A stretch of 64,000 nucleotides of DNA from Catenulispora acidiphila DSM 44928 (GCF_000024025.1 NC_013131.1:8474229-8538228); one strand, 5' to 3'; counted from the stretch's first letter, positions 43,327 to 53,572 are shown. Notes: generated by a model from the sequence alone, not told the origin. Numbers and translations: made by a program.

Positions 43327-43962
43327 TCAGTCGAAGATCGGATCCTGGGTGCGGGTCCGCTTGAGCTCGAAGAAGCCGGGGGTGGAGGCCACCAGGAGGC
43401 AGCCGTCCCACAGCTTGCCCGCGTCCTCGCCCTTGGGCGCCGGGGTCACGACCGGGCCGAAGAAGGCCACGCCGTTCACCGCGACGACCGGGGTGCCGAC
43501 GTCCTGGCCGACCAGGTTGATGCCCTCGGCGTGGGACTTGCGCAGGGCCTCGTCGTACTGGTCGCTGTCGGCGGCGTCGGCCAGGGACGCCGGCAGGCCG
43601 GCCTCCTCCAGCGCCTCGACGATCACCTCGCGGGTGAACTCGCGGCCGCCGGGGTGGTGGCGCGTGCCGAGGGCCGTGTAGAGCGGGAGCACGTACTCCT
43701 CGCCGTGCTGCTGCTGGGCGGCGATGACCACGCGGACCGGACCCCAGCCGGAGTCCATGAGGTCGCGGTAGCGCTGGGGCAGGTCCTCGCGGTGCTCGTT
43801 GAGCACCGACAGCGACATGACGTGCCAGCGCACGTCCACGGGGCGGATCTTCTCCACTTCCAGCATCCAGCGGGAGGTCATCCAGGCCCAGGGGCACAGG
43901 GGGTCGAACCAGAAGTCCGCCACGGCGCGGGGGGCGGCTTGTTCGGGGGTAGGAGAGCTCAT
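43327..43962 (-). CDS. DsbA-family protein (mycothiol-dependent nitroreductase/mycoredoxin-2 type)
   Basis: 211 residues; thioredoxin fold with a helical insert. The active-site segment is [16 protein letters not shown], with one Cys where the M. tuberculosis homologue Rv2466c has a CxxC pair, so the second position is Ala and a monothiol mechanism with mycothiol is likely. The cis-Pro region is [19 protein letters not shown]. In mycobacteria this gene also lies beside pepN and is induced by oxidative stress. ATG 43962. It is divergent from pepN, with a short inverted repeat CCTGCGG-N6-CCGCAGG (43985-44004) between the two starts. Confidence 0.88.
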   Translation of the reverse strand: MSSPTPEQAAPRAVADFWFDPLCPWAWMTSRWMLEVEKIRPVDVRWHVMSLSVLNEHREDLPQRYRDLMDSGWGPVRVVIAAQQQHGEEYVLPLYTALGTRHHPGGREFTREVIVEALEEAGLPASLADAADSDQYDEALRKSHAEGINLVGQDVGTPVVAVNGVAFFGPVVTPAPKGEDAGKLWDGCLLVASTPGFFELKRTRTQDPIFD

Positions 43963-44076
43963 GCAACAGACCAACACCATCGGACCTGCGGCTAATCCCG
44001 CAGGCACACAGAAGGGCGACCGTGCGAGGATCGATGGCAAACAACTCGACACACAGCGACAAGGAGCCGTGCAAGG

Positions 44077-46653
44077 GTGCCCGGTACTAATCTGACCCGC
44101 GAAGAAGCCCAGGAGCGCGCGGCGCTGCTGGAAGTCCAGTCCTACGACGTGAGCCTGGACTGGTCGAACGCCCCCGATCCGGAGGCCAAGACCTATACAT
44201 CCGCCACCACTGTGCGGTTCCGGGCGAACACCCCCGGCGCCTCCGCCTTCATCGACCTGATCGCCCCCGCGGTGCGGGAGATCACCCTCAACGGGCAGTC
44301 GGTGGACCCGGCCGAGGCCTTCAAGGACAACCGGATCTCGCTGGCGAACCTGCAGGCGGACAACGAGCTGCGGGTCGTGGCGGACTGCGCCTACATGAAC
44401 ACCGGCGAGGGTCTGCACCGGATGATCGACCCGGTCGACGGCGAGGCGTATCTGTACACGCAGTTCGAAGTCGCGGACTCCCGGCGGGTGTTCCCGGCGT
44501 TCGAGCAGCCGGATCTGAAGGCCACCTTCGCCTTCACCATCCAGGGTCCTGACAGCTGGCAGGTCTTCTCCAACTCCCCCACCCCGGCTCCGGAGTCGCG
44601 CGGCGACGGCACGGCCATGTGGGCTTTCGAGCCGACCCCCCGCATCTCCTCCTACATCACCGCGCTGATCGGCGGGAAGTACCACGTCGCGCGGTCGGAG
44701 CACACGACCAAGCGCGGGCAGAAGATCCCGATGGCGGTCGCGGTCCGCACCTCGCTGGCCGAGTACCTGCGCCCCGAGGAGATCTTCGAAGTCACCAAGC
44801 AGGGCTTCGACTTCTTCACCGAGAAGTTCGACCGCGACTACCCGTTCACGAAGTACGACCAGCTCTTCGTGCCGGAGTTCAACGCCGGAGCCATGGAGAA
44901 CGCCGGCTGCGTCACCTTCCGCGAGGAGATGATCTTCCGGTCGAAGGTCACCGACGCCGCCTACGAGCAACGCGCCGAGGTCATCCTCCACGAGATGGCC
45001 CACATGTGGTTCGGCGACCTGGTCACCATGCAGTGGTGGAACGACCTGTGGCTCAACGAGTCCTTCGCGACCTTCACCTCCTTCTACGCCCAAGTCGCCG
45101 CGACCCGCTACAAGGACGCCTGGACCACCTTCGCCAACGGCGAGAAGTCCTGGGGCTACCGCCAGGACCAGCTGCCCAGCACGCACCCGATCGTCGCCGA
45201 AATCCGCGACCTCGAAGACGTGATGGTCAACTTCGACGGCATCACCTACGCCAAGGGCGCCTCCGTCCTGAAGCAGCTGGTGGCGTGGGTCGGCGACGAC
45301 CACTTCTTCGAGGGCGTGCGCGCCTACTTCAACCGCCACCAGTGGAGCAACACCACGCTGGCGGACCTGCTCGGCGCGCTGGAGGAGACCTCCGGCCGCG
45401 ACCTGAAGGAGTGGGCGAAGCTCTGGCTGGAGACCGCCGGCCCGAACACGCTGCGACCGCTGTATGAGGTCGACACGGACGGGAACTTCACCTCCTTCAC
45501 CGTGGAGCAGGAGGGCTTCTCCGAGCAGTTCCCGACGCTGCGCCCGCACCGTTTGGCGATCGGTCTGTACAACATGGTCGACGGCGCCCTGGTCCGCACC
45601 GACCGGGTCGAGTTGGACGTCACCGGCGCCTCCACCGAGGTCGCCGACCTGATCGGCAAGGCCCGCCCCGCGCTGGTCCTGCTCAACGACGACGACCTCA
45701 CCTACGCCAAGATCCGCCTCGACGAACACTCGATGGCGACCCTGGTCGACCACGTCGGTGACTTCGCCGAGTCCCTGCCGCGCACTCTGTGTTGGGGCGC
45801 TGCCTGGGACATGCTGCGCAATGCCGAGCTGGCGGCTCGCGACTACCTCACTCTGGTCCTGCGCGGCATCGGCCGGGAATCCGACATCGGCGTCTCCCAG
45901 CTCCTGCAGCGACAGGCCAAGTCCTCCGTCGAGCTGTTCGCCGACCCGGCGTGGCGTCCGACCGGTCAGGCACTGCTCGCCGACGCCTGCTGGGAACACT
46001 TGAAGACCGCCGAGCCCGGCTCGGACTTCCAGCTCGCCTGGGTCCGCTCCTTCGCCGGTGCCGCGCTGACCGACGAGCAGCTCGCGTACGTCGCCGCCCT
46101 GCTGGACGGCTCGCAGACGCTGGAAGGCCTGACCGTCGACACCGAGCTGCGCTGGTCGCTGCTGATGTCGCTGGTGGTCGGCGGCAAGGCGGACGTGCCG
46201 GAGATCGAGGCGGAGCTGGCGCGCGACAAGACCGCCACCGGCGAGCGATACGCGCTGCAGGCACGTGCGGCCCGTCCGACCGCCGCGGCCAAGGCCGAGG
46301 CATGGGCATCGGTCGTGGACGGGGACACCCTGGCCAACCACACCGTGGCCTCGGTGATCGGCGGCTTCCAGTCGGTCCCGGCGGACAAGCGCGAGGAGCT
46401 GCTCAAGCCGTACGTCGCGAAGTACTTCGCGACGGTCGAGAACGCCTGGGACTCGCGCACACACGAGATCGCCACGCAGATCGCGACCGGCCTGTTCCCG
46501 ACGTTCGTGATCGAGCAGAGCACCGTGGACGCCACGCAGGCGTTCCTGGACTCGGCGCAGCCGGTGCCGGCGCTCCGGCGGCTGATCGTGGAGTCCGTGG
46601 ACACCGTCGGGCGCTGCCTGAAGGCGCAGGAGAAGGACCGCTCCGCGGCCTGA
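44077..46653 (+). CDS. pepN: Aminopeptidase N (M1 family)
   Basis: Zinc metallo-aminopeptidase that trims N-terminal residues from peptides, 858 residues, normal length, cytosolic. The substrate-anchoring motif GAMEN is at 271-275. The zinc motif HEMAH (305-309) has its third ligand Glu328 in WLNESFA. The C-terminal half is the ERAP1-like helical domain. GTG 44077 follows AAGGAG. In the actinobacterial order it lies next to the DsbA-like gene and the DUF5130 gene, as in M. tuberculosis (Rv2467). A hairpin terminator follows at 46721. Confidence 0.96.
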   Translation: MPGTNLTREEAQERAALLEVQSYDVSLDWSNAPDPEAKTYTSATTVRFRANTPGASAFIDLIAPAVREITLNGQSVDPAEAFKDNRISLANLQADNELRVVADCAYMNTGEGLHRMIDPVDGEAYLYTQFEVADSRRVFPAFEQPDLKATFAFTIQGPDSWQVFSNSPTPAPESRGDGTAMWAFEPTPRISSYITALIGGKYHVARSEHTTKRGQKIPMAVAVRTSLAEYLRPEEIFEVTKQGFDFFTEKFDRDYPFTKYDQLFVPEFNAGAMENAGCVTFREEMIFRSKVTDAAYEQRAEVILHEMAHMWFGDLVTMQWWNDLWLNESFATFTSFYAQVAATRYKDAWTTFANGEKSWGYRQDQLPSTHPIVAEIRDLEDVMVNFDGITYAKGASVLKQLVAWVGDDHFFEGVRAYFNRHQWSNTTLADLLGALEETSGRDLKEWAKLWLETAGPNTLRPLYEVDTDGNFTSFTVEQEGFSEQFPTLRPHRLAIGLYNMVDGALVRTDRVELDVTGASTEVADLIGKARPALVLLNDDDLTYAKIRLDEHSMATLVDHVGDFAESLPRTLCWGAAWDMLRNAELAARDYLTLVLRGIGRESDIGVSQLLQRQAKSSVELFADPAWRPTGQALLADACWEHLKTAEPGSDFQLAWVRSFAGAALTDEQLAYVAALLDGSQTLEGLTVDTELRWSLLMSLVVGGKADVPEIEAELARDKTATGERYALQARAARPTAAAKAEAWASVVDGDTLANHTVASVIGGFQSVPADKREELLKPYVAKYFATVENAWDSRTHEIATQIATGLFPTFVIEQSTVDATQAFLDSAQPVPALRRLIVESVDTVGRCLKAQEKDRSAA

Positions 46654-46720
46654 ATCCGGCGCACGGCGCACCGGAATGCCGGGAAACCGGGAAGCCGGTG
46701 AGCCCGAGGCGAGAACGCTG

Positions 46721-46756
46721 AAGCGGCCCGGGCGGGGAAACCCGCCCGGGCCGCTT
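46721..46756 (+). terminator. Terminator between pepN and the convergent DUF5130 gene
   Basis: Perfect 16-bp GC-rich arms 46721-46736 and 46741-46756 with a GAAA tetraloop. It can serve both convergent genes. Confidence 0.85.
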
Positions 46757-46796
46757 CGTCAGCTATGAGCGCTCTACAAACGCGCGGAAGTACCGG

Positions 46797-47186
46797 CTAC
46801 GGCTGGTCGCCGTGCAGCACCGGAGCCTTCTGCGCGTGCTCCATCAGCGACCCGAGGCCGTTGACGATGCCGCCGGCGAGGTCGCCGACCGCGAAGGTGG
46901 AGGCCATGGCCGCGGCGGCCAGGCCGGCGGCACGGTCGTCCACGCGGCGCTTGGCCTCCACGCCGGTGACGATCTGCAGCTGGTTGCGGCGCGGGTCGAC
47001 GACGACCAGCACCGCGAGGTCGGCGTCGGCCAGCTGCCGGTGCAGCCGGACCGCCTGGGCGTGCAGGTCGCCCTCGACGGAGCCGACGTAGACCGAGAAC
47101 TTCAGGCCGCTCTGCTGCTCGGCAGTGGCGATCGCCTTGGCGATGTCCTGCTCCTGACGGGCGCTGAAAGCGTCACCAGCGGGCAC
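46797..47186 (-). CDS. DUF5130 (TPM-like) protein
   Basis: 129 residues. It contains LKFSVYVGSVEGDLHAQAVRLHRQLADADLAVLVVVDPRRNQLQIVTG, the TPM/DUF5130 pattern, ending in a helical stretch. The function is not established; in M. tuberculosis the equivalent (Rv2468c) also neighbours pepN. GTG 47186 overlaps the end of the upstream membrane protein gene by 14 bp, so the two are co-transcribed; a later start is possible. Confidence 0.82.
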   Translation of the reverse strand: MPAGDAFSARQEQDIAKAIATAEQQSGLKFSVYVGSVEGDLHAQAVRLHRQLADADLAVLVVVDPRRNQLQIVTGVEAKRRVDDRAAGLAAAAMASTFAVGDLAGGIVNGLGSLMEHAQKAPVLHGDQP

Positions 47187-47586
47187 TGGCGCCTCCCTCG
47201 GTCTGGGCCTCGGAGTAGGCCGTGAGCTCCTTGAGCGAGGTCCCGGTCAGCGCGCGCTCGCCGGACCCGCCGTGCTCCTCGCGCGGGCCGCCGAACCAGA
47301 CCGGCGAGGCCCACCAGCTGAGCTGGTGCGGCCGGTAGCGGTTGCCGCGGGCGATCGAGGGGGCGAGCACCAGCAGCGCGATGACGCAGAAGACCGCAGC
47401 CGGGATGCCGATGTACACGAGGATGGTGGCGACGGCGGACATGCCCTGGCCGGGGTCGTCGCCCGCGTCCCGGTGCAGGGCGAACGCCGGGGACGCCAGC
47501 AGCAGGGGCACCGCCGCCAGCGAGCCGAGAGTCGCCGTACGCAACGCCCGGCGCGTCCGCGCTTCGGGGGTGGTCGGTGGTTTCAC
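47173..47586 (-). CDS. Small membrane protein upstream of DUF5130
   Basis: 137 residues. An N-terminal signal-like hydrophobic segment (about 18-36, LGSLAAVPLLLASPAFA) and one transmembrane helix (about 52-75) are followed by a cytosolic tail with HQLSWWASPVWFGGP and LKELTAYSEAQ. The tail motif recurs in actinobacterial proteins of this locus, but no function is known. Upstream of DUF5130 in the same operon. ATG 47586. Confidence 0.75.
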   Translation of the reverse strand: MKPPTTPEARTRRALRTATLGSLAAVPLLLASPAFALHRDAGDDPGQGMSAVATILVYIGIPAAVFCVIALLVLAPSIARGNRYRPHQLSWWASPVWFGGPREEHGGSGERALTGTSLKELTAYSEAQTEGGASARW

Positions 47587-47625
47587 AATCCCACGGTATC
47601 TGACGTGGTCTCACGCTCGAAAAGC

Positions 47626-47657
47626 AGGGCCGCCCCCGGCGAACCGGGGGCGGCCCT
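47626..47657 (-). terminator. Rho-independent terminator of the HNH gene
   Basis: Perfect 14-bp arms 47626-47639 and 47644-47657 with a CGAA loop. On the minus strand it is followed by GCTTTTC, 28 bp past the stop codon of the HNH gene. Confidence 0.85.
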
Positions 47658-47685
47658 TCAAGCGGTACAGGTCCTGGAGATCAGG

Positions 47686-48228
47686 TCAGGCGGCCGCGAA
47701 AGCACCGTCCACCCCGAGCCCTTTGGGCTCCCCGCCATACGCCTCGAGATAAGGCGACCAGCGCGGATCTTGTCTTCCTGAGGACAGGATCCGCCAAGCC
47801 GAACCGGCCGGCTGTGCCGGGGCCCGGCGCATGCGCCACCCCAGGTCCGGCAGCGGACGGTCCGCCTTCACATGGTTGCAGCGGCGGCAGGCGGAGACGA
47901 CGTTGTCCCAGGCGTGCTGTCCGCCGCGCGAACGCGGGATCACATGGTCGATGCTGGTCGCGGGCGCGTCGCAGTAGACACACCGGCCGCCGTCGCGAGC
48001 GAAGATGGCACGGCGCGTCAAGGGCACCGCCCGGCGGTTCGGCACCCGGATGTAGCGGGTGAGCCGGATCACCGAAGGCGCGGGCATCGACCAGGTGGCC
48101 GCGTGGAGCAGGTCGCCGGATCCCTCAAGGGTGACGGCCTTGTCGCTGAGGATCAGAACCACTGCGCGGCGTTGGCTCACGACGCATAACGGCTCATATG
48201 AAGCGTTCAAAAGAAGTGCGTGCGGCAC
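47686..48228 (-). CDS. HNH endonuclease family protein
   Basis: 180 residues from GTG 48228, directly behind a perfect AGGAGG ribosome binding site. The HNH fold is clear: Cys83-x2-Cys86 (CVYCD), Asp94-His95 (IDHVIPRSRGG), Asn109 (WDNVV) and Cys114-x2-Cys117 (CRRCNHVKAD). The structural zinc holds the nuclease beta-beta-alpha core. The N-terminal part (LLLNASYEPL to RLTRYIRVP) matches the housekeeping actinobacterial HNH protein (M. tuberculosis Rv2469c lies at the same place). The target is unknown; it is a backbone gene, not part of the mobile element. Confidence 0.9.
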   Translation of the reverse strand: MPHALLLNASYEPLCVVSQRRAVVLILSDKAVTLEGSGDLLHAATWSMPAPSVIRLTRYIRVPNRRAVPLTRRAIFARDGGRCVYCDAPATSIDHVIPRSRGGQHAWDNVVSACRRCNHVKADRPLPDLGWRMRRAPAQPAGSAWRILSSGRQDPRWSPYLEAYGGEPKGLGVDGAFAAA

Positions 48229-48491
48229 TGGTGGCCTCCTGACCGAGTCCGACGCGTGGCTCGCGCCGGAGCTAACGTTTCCGCTCCGCCTCCAGTGCAC
48301 CCGGCGAACGACTGATGCCTCAGCTGACACATCAGCGCATGTCGGAGTGCGTGTCCGCGGATCGGCTCACGGGTAGATCCAGTCTGTCCGCTGTTGTGGT
48401 TCCCGCGCTACCAGATTTCACGCACATCTTCAAAATCATGTGTCACGAGCGGGTTAACACAGATCGACCACAAGACATAGTGTTCTGAGGC

Positions 48492-50621
48492 ATGCCGTCT
48501 TTTGTATACCCGCAGGCAGAGCGCCTCACCGTGGCAGATCGCCTGCATGGCCGCGACGTCCCCGACCCCTACCGCTGGCTCGAGGACCCGCGGGATCCGC
48601 GGACCGTGGCCTGGAGCGAATCCCAGGAGGCGCTGTTCTCCGCCGCGCGCGAGGGCTGGCCGGCCACCCAGAGGTTCGCCGAGCGGATGACCGAGCTGAT
48701 GGGCACCGGCGACGTCTCGGCGCCCTCCTGGCGCGGCGAGCGCCGTTTCCTGACCCGGCGGCTGCCGGAGCAGGAGCACGCGGTGCTGCTCGCTGTGGAG
48801 GCGGACGGAACCGAGCGGGTACTGGTCGACCCGATGGCGCTGGACCCCTCCGGCACCACGACGTTGGACGGCTGGCAGCCCTCGAAGGAAGGCGACCGCC
48901 TCGCCTATCAGCTCTCGGAGGGCGGGACCGAGGAGTCGGCCGTCTATGTGATCGACGTCGGCACACTGGAGCGCCTCGAAGGCCCGATCACCCGCGCCCG
49001 GTACACGCCGGTGGCCTGGCTGCCCGGCGGCGAGGCCTACTACTACGTCCGCAAGCCGCACCCCGACACCGTTCCCGAGGGGGAGCAACAGTTCCACCGG
49101 CGGGTGAAGCTGCACAAGGTCGGGACCGATCCCGAGGTCGAGGACGTCGAGATCTTCGGCGCGGGCCAGCCGAAGACCAGCTACTTCGGGATCTCGGTGA
49201 CCCTCGACGGCCGCTGGCTGAAGGTGGAGACCTACCCCGGGACGGCTCCGCGCAACGACCTCTATCTCGCCGATCTGACCGCGAGCTCCCCCGAGCGCCC
49301 CGTGCTGTCCCCGGTCCAGGTCGGGCTCGACAACCAGACCTCGATCGAGATCTGCGCGCCCGACTCCCCGCTGGCCGGCAGTGTCCTGGTGTGGACCGAC
49401 CGGGACGCCCCGCGCGGCCGGATCTGCGTGGCCGCGGTCGGTGATCTCGCCTATGAGAACTGGCGAGAGCTGGTCCCTGAGGACCCCGAGGCGGTCCTGG
49501 ACTCCTACGCGCTGCTGGACGGCCCGGAGTTGGAGCGGCCGCTGCTGGTCGTGGCCCGCACCCGGCACGCGGTCGGCGAGCTGGCGCTGCACGACGCCCG
49601 CACCGGCGAGAAGATCGGCGAGATCGCGCTGCCGGGGCTGGGGACGCTGTATGGGCTGAGCACCCGGCCCGAGCGCGGCCACGAGCTGTGGTTCGGCTAC
49701 ACCGACTTCACCACTCCGGTGCAGATCCACCACTTCGACGCCCGCACCGGCCAGACCGCGCTGTGGGAGCGGCCGCCGGCCGAGGTGGAGATCCCGCAGG
49801 TCCGCACACGGCAGGTCACGTACGCCTCCAAGGACGGTACTGAGGTGCGGATGTTCGTCATCGAGGGCAGCGAGGAAAGCACCGGTCCCAAGCCGACGAT
49901 CCTCTACGGCTACGGCGGCTTCAACATCCCGCAGACCCCGGCCTACAGCGCCCGCATCCTGGCCTGGGTCGCAGCAGGCGGCGTCTACGCCGTCGCGAAC
50001 CTGCGGGGCGGGTCCGAGGAAGGCGAGGAGTGGCACCGCGCCGGGATGATGGAGAACAAGCAGAACGTCTACGACGACTTCCACGCCGCCGGCGACTGGC
50101 TGGTCGACAACGGCGTCACCACCCGCGCGCAGCTCGGGATCTTCGGCGGTTCCAACGGCGGGCTGCTGGTCGGCGTGGCGCTGACCCAGCACCCTGAGAA
50201 GTACGCGGCCGTGGTCTGCTGGGCGCCGCTGCTGGACATGATCCGCTATGAACAGCACGGCCTCGGCATCACCTGGAACGAGGAGTACGGCACTGTCGAG
50301 GACCCCGAGCAGTTCGGCTGGCTGATCGCGTACTCGCCGTACCACAACGTGCACGAGGGCACCGCGTATCCGGCGACGCTGTTCGCCGTCTTCGACAGCG
50401 ACAGCCGGGTCGACCCGCTGCACGCCCGCAAACTCGCCGCCGCCCTCCAGCACGCCACCTCGGCGCCGATCACGGAGCGTCCGGTGCTGTTCCGCGCGGA
50501 GCGCGAGGCCGGCCACGCCGCCCGCAGCGTCTCCAAAACGGTAGGCGTCTACGCCGACATGTGGGGCTTCCTGGCCGCACAGCTCGAACTCGAACTGACA
50601 CCGCGAGCCATGCCAGTCTGA
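48492..50621 (+). CDS. Prolyl oligopeptidase family serine peptidase
   Basis: 709 residues, the usual two-domain size; hydrolyses peptides after proline. The N-terminus VADRLHGRDVPDPYRWLED begins the family, a seven-bladed propeller follows (about 70-420), and the alpha/beta hydrolase domain holds the nucleophile Ser554 in GGSNGG, the Asp in FDSDSRVDPLHARK and His675 in EAGHAAR. No signal peptide, so cytosolic. ATG 48492. It is not part of the mycobacterial order and belongs to the inserted segment between HNH and glbO. Divergent from the HNH gene with about 260 bp between starts, in which I see no gene. Confidence 0.93.
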   Translation: MPSFVYPQAERLTVADRLHGRDVPDPYRWLEDPRDPRTVAWSESQEALFSAAREGWPATQRFAERMTELMGTGDVSAPSWRGERRFLTRRLPEQEHAVLLAVEADGTERVLVDPMALDPSGTTTLDGWQPSKEGDRLAYQLSEGGTEESAVYVIDVGTLERLEGPITRARYTPVAWLPGGEAYYYVRKPHPDTVPEGEQQFHRRVKLHKVGTDPEVEDVEIFGAGQPKTSYFGISVTLDGRWLKVETYPGTAPRNDLYLADLTASSPERPVLSPVQVGLDNQTSIEICAPDSPLAGSVLVWTDRDAPRGRICVAAVGDLAYENWRELVPEDPEAVLDSYALLDGPELERPLLVVARTRHAVGELALHDARTGEKIGEIALPGLGTLYGLSTRPERGHELWFGYTDFTTPVQIHHFDARTGQTALWERPPAEVEIPQVRTRQVTYASKDGTEVRMFVIEGSEESTGPKPTILYGYGGFNIPQTPAYSARILAWVAAGGVYAVANLRGGSEEGEEWHRAGMMENKQNVYDDFHAAGDWLVDNGVTTRAQLGIFGGSNGGLLVGVALTQHPEKYAAVVCWAPLLDMIRYEQHGLGITWNEEYGTVEDPEQFGWLIAYSPYHNVHEGTAYPATLFAVFDSDSRVDPLHARKLAAALQHATSAPITERPVLFRAEREAGHAARSVSKTVGVYADMWGFLAAQLELELTPRAMPV

Positions 50622-50626
50622 CCCTT

Positions 50627-51556
50627 ATGGATCTTCGAATACTCACCGAACCGCAGCAGGGCGCCTCCTACGACGCCCTGCTGCGGGTCGCCCGCGCCGC
50701 CGAGGAGCTGGGCTTCGACGGCTTCTTCCGCTCCGACCACTACCGCGCCGGGGGCGCCGCGGACGGGCTGCCGGGTCCGACCGACTGCTGGACCACGCTG
50801 GCCGGGCTGGCGCGCGAGACGTCGCGGATCCGGCTGGGCTCGCTGGTCACGCCGGTGACGTTCCGGCTGCCCGGGCCGCTGGCGATCCAGGTCGCTCAGG
50901 TGGACCAGATGTCCGGCGGGCGGATCGAGCTGGGTTTGGGCACCGGCTGGGACGCGGCTGAGCACTCGGCTTACGGGATTCCGTTCCCGGACAACAGGTT
51001 CGACCTCCTCGAGGAGCAGCTTCAGATCATCAGAGGGCTCTGGAGCACGCCTGCCGGCCAGACGTACTCGTTCAAGGGCGCGCACTACGAACTCAGCGAC
51101 TCCCCCGCGCTCCCCAAGCCGGCGCAGAGTCCGCATCCGCCGATCATCGTCGGCGGTCGCGGGCCGAAGCGGACGCCGAGACTGGCCGCGACGTACGCCT
51201 CCGAATACAACTCGAACTTCCGGCCCTCGGATCAGGTCGCGGACAGCTATGTCCGGGTGCGGGAGGCGTGCGAGGCGATCGGGCGCGATCCGGACACCTT
51301 GACACTGTCCGTGACCATGGTCGTGGCCTGCGGAAGGACCGATGCGGAGATCGCGCGCCGCGCCGAGGCGATCAGCGGGAAGGCCGCCGCGAACCAGATG
51401 GTGCTGCGGCTGACGCCCGACCAACTCGTCGAAAAACTTGGCGAATATCACTCCGTCGGGGCGCAGCGCGTCTACCTGCGCACCTTCGATCTCGACGACT
51501 TGGATCAGCTGGCATTGATCGCGAACGAGGTACGGCCGCACACGCGGATCCTCTAA
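50627..51556 (+). CDS. LLM-class F420-dependent oxidoreductase
   Basis: 309 residues from ATG 50627, five bases after the prolyl oligopeptidase stop codon. TIM-barrel luciferase-like fold: GFDGFFRSDHY near 30-40, RIRLGSLVTPVTFRLPGPLA, RIELGLGTGWDAAEHSAYGIPFP and PIIVGGRGPKRTPRLAA are the usual F420/FMN contact segments. It transfers hydride from a deazaflavin cofactor to an unknown substrate. F420 use fits an actinobacterium. Probably co-transcribed with the peptidase gene. Confidence 0.88.
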   Translation: MDLRILTEPQQGASYDALLRVARAAEELGFDGFFRSDHYRAGGAADGLPGPTDCWTTLAGLARETSRIRLGSLVTPVTFRLPGPLAIQVAQVDQMSGGRIELGLGTGWDAAEHSAYGIPFPDNRFDLLEEQLQIIRGLWSTPAGQTYSFKGAHYELSDSPALPKPAQSPHPPIIVGGRGPKRTPRLAATYASEYNSNFRPSDQVADSYVRVREACEAIGRDPDTLTLSVTMVVACGRTDAEIARRAEAISGKAAANQMVLRLTPDQLVEKLGEYHSVGAQRVYLRTFDLDDLDQLALIANEVRPHTRIL

Positions 51557-51609
51557 TGTGGCGATGTTTAAGTACGTCTTTCAAATGAGTCCGTGAGGCC
51601 CCGTACCCC

Positions 51610-52638
51610 GTGTCCGCAGTTTCAGCTATCGTCCTGGCATCCAAGAGCCCGGCGCCGAGCCCGCCGTCGGTCACTCCGACCACCTCGCTCAGTGACAAGG
51701 CGAAACACGTGAGCAACTGGTTCAGCGATCACTCGGGCCTGATCGTCTCCCACGCGATCGCCATCGTCGCGATCATCATCGTGGCGATGGTCCTCCGGAA
51801 CGTCACCCGGACCTTCATCCGCCGGGCCGTGGAGAAGGCCGCGGTGCGCGCCGAGACCAAGCCGGGGCGGTTCCTGGAGGCCGGCCTCCTGATGGGTGCC
51901 GAGCGGCGGATGCAGCGCACCCGCGCCCTCGGCGGCGTGCTGGGCAGCATCGCCAGCGTCGCCATCATGATCGTCGCGGCGCTGATGATCATCGACCAGC
52001 TGGACATCTCGACCGGGCCGATCCTGGCCTCGGTCGGCGGCCTGTCGGTGGCGATCGGCTTCGGCGCCCGCGACGTGGTCACCGACCTGCTCGCCGGGAT
52101 CTTCATGATCATGGAGGACCAGTACGGGGTCGGCGACTTCATCGACGCCGGCGACGCCCGGGGCACCGTGGAGGAGGTCGGGCTGCGGATCACCCAGCTG
52201 CGCGACATCGACGGCGTAGTCTGGTACGTCCGCAACGGCACGGTCAAGCGGATCGGCAACCAGTCGCAGGGGCACGCGCGCGCCATCGTGGACGTCCCGG
52301 TCGCCTACACCGAGAACCCCTCGCGGGTCAGCGACATCATGGTCGAGACCGCGCACCAGCTCTTCGAGGACCCGCTGTGGAAGGCCAGCTTCCTGTCGGA
52401 GGCGCCGACCATCGCCGGCATCGAGTCCATCGAGGGCGACCACATGATGATGCGCGTCAGCATGCGCACCGCTCCGCGCACCAGCTCGGAGGTCGCGCGG
52501 GAACTGCGCTACCGGCTGCTCGCGGCGTTCGACGAGGCCGGGGTCAAGGTCGGCCTCACCGCGGCCAGCGGGACGAACGGCGCCGAGGACGGCTTGCGGC
52601 GGGGCGGAACGGTGCCGGCGCCTACCATCAACCCCTGA
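51610..52638 (+). CDS. Mechanosensitive ion channel, MscS family
   Basis: 342 residues. One N-terminal membrane helix (about 44-64), another near 108-128, and the pore-lining TM3 (GPILASVGGLSVAIGFGARDVVTDLLAGIFMIMED) with the Gly/Ala packing pattern of MscS. The MscS beta domain follows (QYGVGDFIDAGDARGTVEEVGLRITQLRD) and a C-terminal alpha/beta part. It opens under membrane tension at hypo-osmotic shock. GTG 51610. Separate from neighbours by about 50-80 bp. Confidence 0.9.
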   Translation: MSAVSAIVLASKSPAPSPPSVTPTTSLSDKAKHVSNWFSDHSGLIVSHAIAIVAIIIVAMVLRNVTRTFIRRAVEKAAVRAETKPGRFLEAGLLMGAERRMQRTRALGGVLGSIASVAIMIVAALMIIDQLDISTGPILASVGGLSVAIGFGARDVVTDLLAGIFMIMEDQYGVGDFIDAGDARGTVEEVGLRITQLRDIDGVVWYVRNGTVKRIGNQSQGHARAIVDVPVAYTENPSRVSDIMVETAHQLFEDPLWKASFLSEAPTIAGIESIEGDHMMMRVSMRTAPRTSSEVARELRYRLLAAFDEAGVKVGLTAASGTNGAEDGLRRGGTVPAPTINP

Positions 52639-52717
52639 AGAGTCCATCGACCGATGGACGCGGGGTTCCATCGGTAGCACCTCATGCCGGAACCGCCTCG
52701 GCGGCCACTGTGGAGGC

Positions 52718-53572
52718 ATGACCACAGCACTGCGCGTCAGGGGATTGCGCAAGAACTACGGGGACGCCGAGGCGCTCGCCGGCGTCGATCTGGACGTCGC
52801 CGCCGGCGAGGTCTTCGCGCTGCTGGGACCGAACGGCGCGGGCAAGAGCACCGCCGTGGAGATCCTGGAGGGGTTGCGGGGGCGCGACGGCGGCGAGGTG
52901 TCGGTGCTGGGCGTGGACCCGGCGCACGCCGACCAGCGGTGGCGGGCCCGGATCGGGGTCGTGCTGCAGGAGGCCAAGGACTTCACGATGCTGCGGGTCG
53001 GGGAGGCCGTGCGGCAGTTCGGCGCCTACTACCCGGCGCACCGCGACCCGGAGGAGGTGATCGCGGCGGTCGGGCTCACCGAGCAGACCCGCACCCTCAC
53101 CTCGCGGCTGTCCGGCGGCCAGCGGCGGCGCCTGGACGTGGCGCTCGGCATCATCGGCGGCCCGGAGCTGCTGTTCCTGGACGAGCCGACGACCGGCTTC
53201 GACCCGGCCGCCCGGCGGCAGTTCTGGGAGCTGATCCGTTCGCTGCGCACCGCCGGGACAACGATCCTGCTCACCACGCACTACCTGGACGAGGCCGAGG
53301 CGCTCGCCGACCGGGTCGGCGTGCTGGCGCGGGGCCGCCTGGTCGAGGTGAACGCGCCGGAGCGGCTCGGCGGGCGGGACCGGGCCAAGGCGATCGTGTC
53401 GTGGGAGGAGGACGGCCGGCGCTGTGAGGAGCACACCGCGGAGCCGACACGCTTCGTCGCGGAGCTCTCGACGCTGTTCCGGGGCGAGATCCCGGGGCTG
53501 GCGGTGGTGCGGCCGTCGCTGGAGGACATCTATCTGGGACTGATCGGGGCGCAGGAGGGGAGTGCGCGATGA
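52718..53572 (+). CDS. ABC transporter ATP-binding protein (ABC-2 export type)
   Basis: 284 residues. Walker A is GPNGAGKST (about 36-44), the Q-loop follows in VVLQEA, the signature is LSGGQRRR, Walker B is LLFLDEPTTG and the H-loop is TTHYLDEAEAL. It pairs with the ABC-2 permease encoded next, overlapping by ATGA. The operon then continues with a histidine kinase and a response regulator, so the exporter is probably controlled by or signals to that two-component system, an arrangement common for drug or lipid exporters in actinobacteria. Confidence 0.94.
   Translation: MTTALRVRGLRKNYGDAEALAGVDLDVAAGEVFALLGPNGAGKSTAVEILEGLRGRDGGEVSVLGVDPAHADQRWRARIGVVLQEAKDFTMLRVGEAVRQFGAYYPAHRDPEEVIAAVGLTEQTRTLTSRLSGGQRRRLDVALGIIGGPELLFLDEPTTGFDPAARRQFWELIRSLRTAGTTILLTTHYLDEAEALADRVGVLARGRLVEVNAPERLGGRDRAKAIVSWEEDGRRCEEHTAEPTRFVAELSTLFRGEIPGLAVVRPSLEDIYLGLIGAQEGSAR

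Noticed and set aside
43327-46671. A 1,114-residue minus-strand open frame covering the DsbA-like gene and antisense of pepN
   Set aside because: The pepN strand carries GAMEN and HEMAH motifs and GC-rich third positions; the long antisense frame is a by-product of high GC. Only its last 211 residues are the real DsbA-like gene.
48408-50516. A long minus-strand frame opposite the prolyl oligopeptidase gene
   Set aside because: The plus strand encodes a complete catalytic triad; the antisense product is Arg/Gly/Leu-rich low complexity typical of shadow frames.
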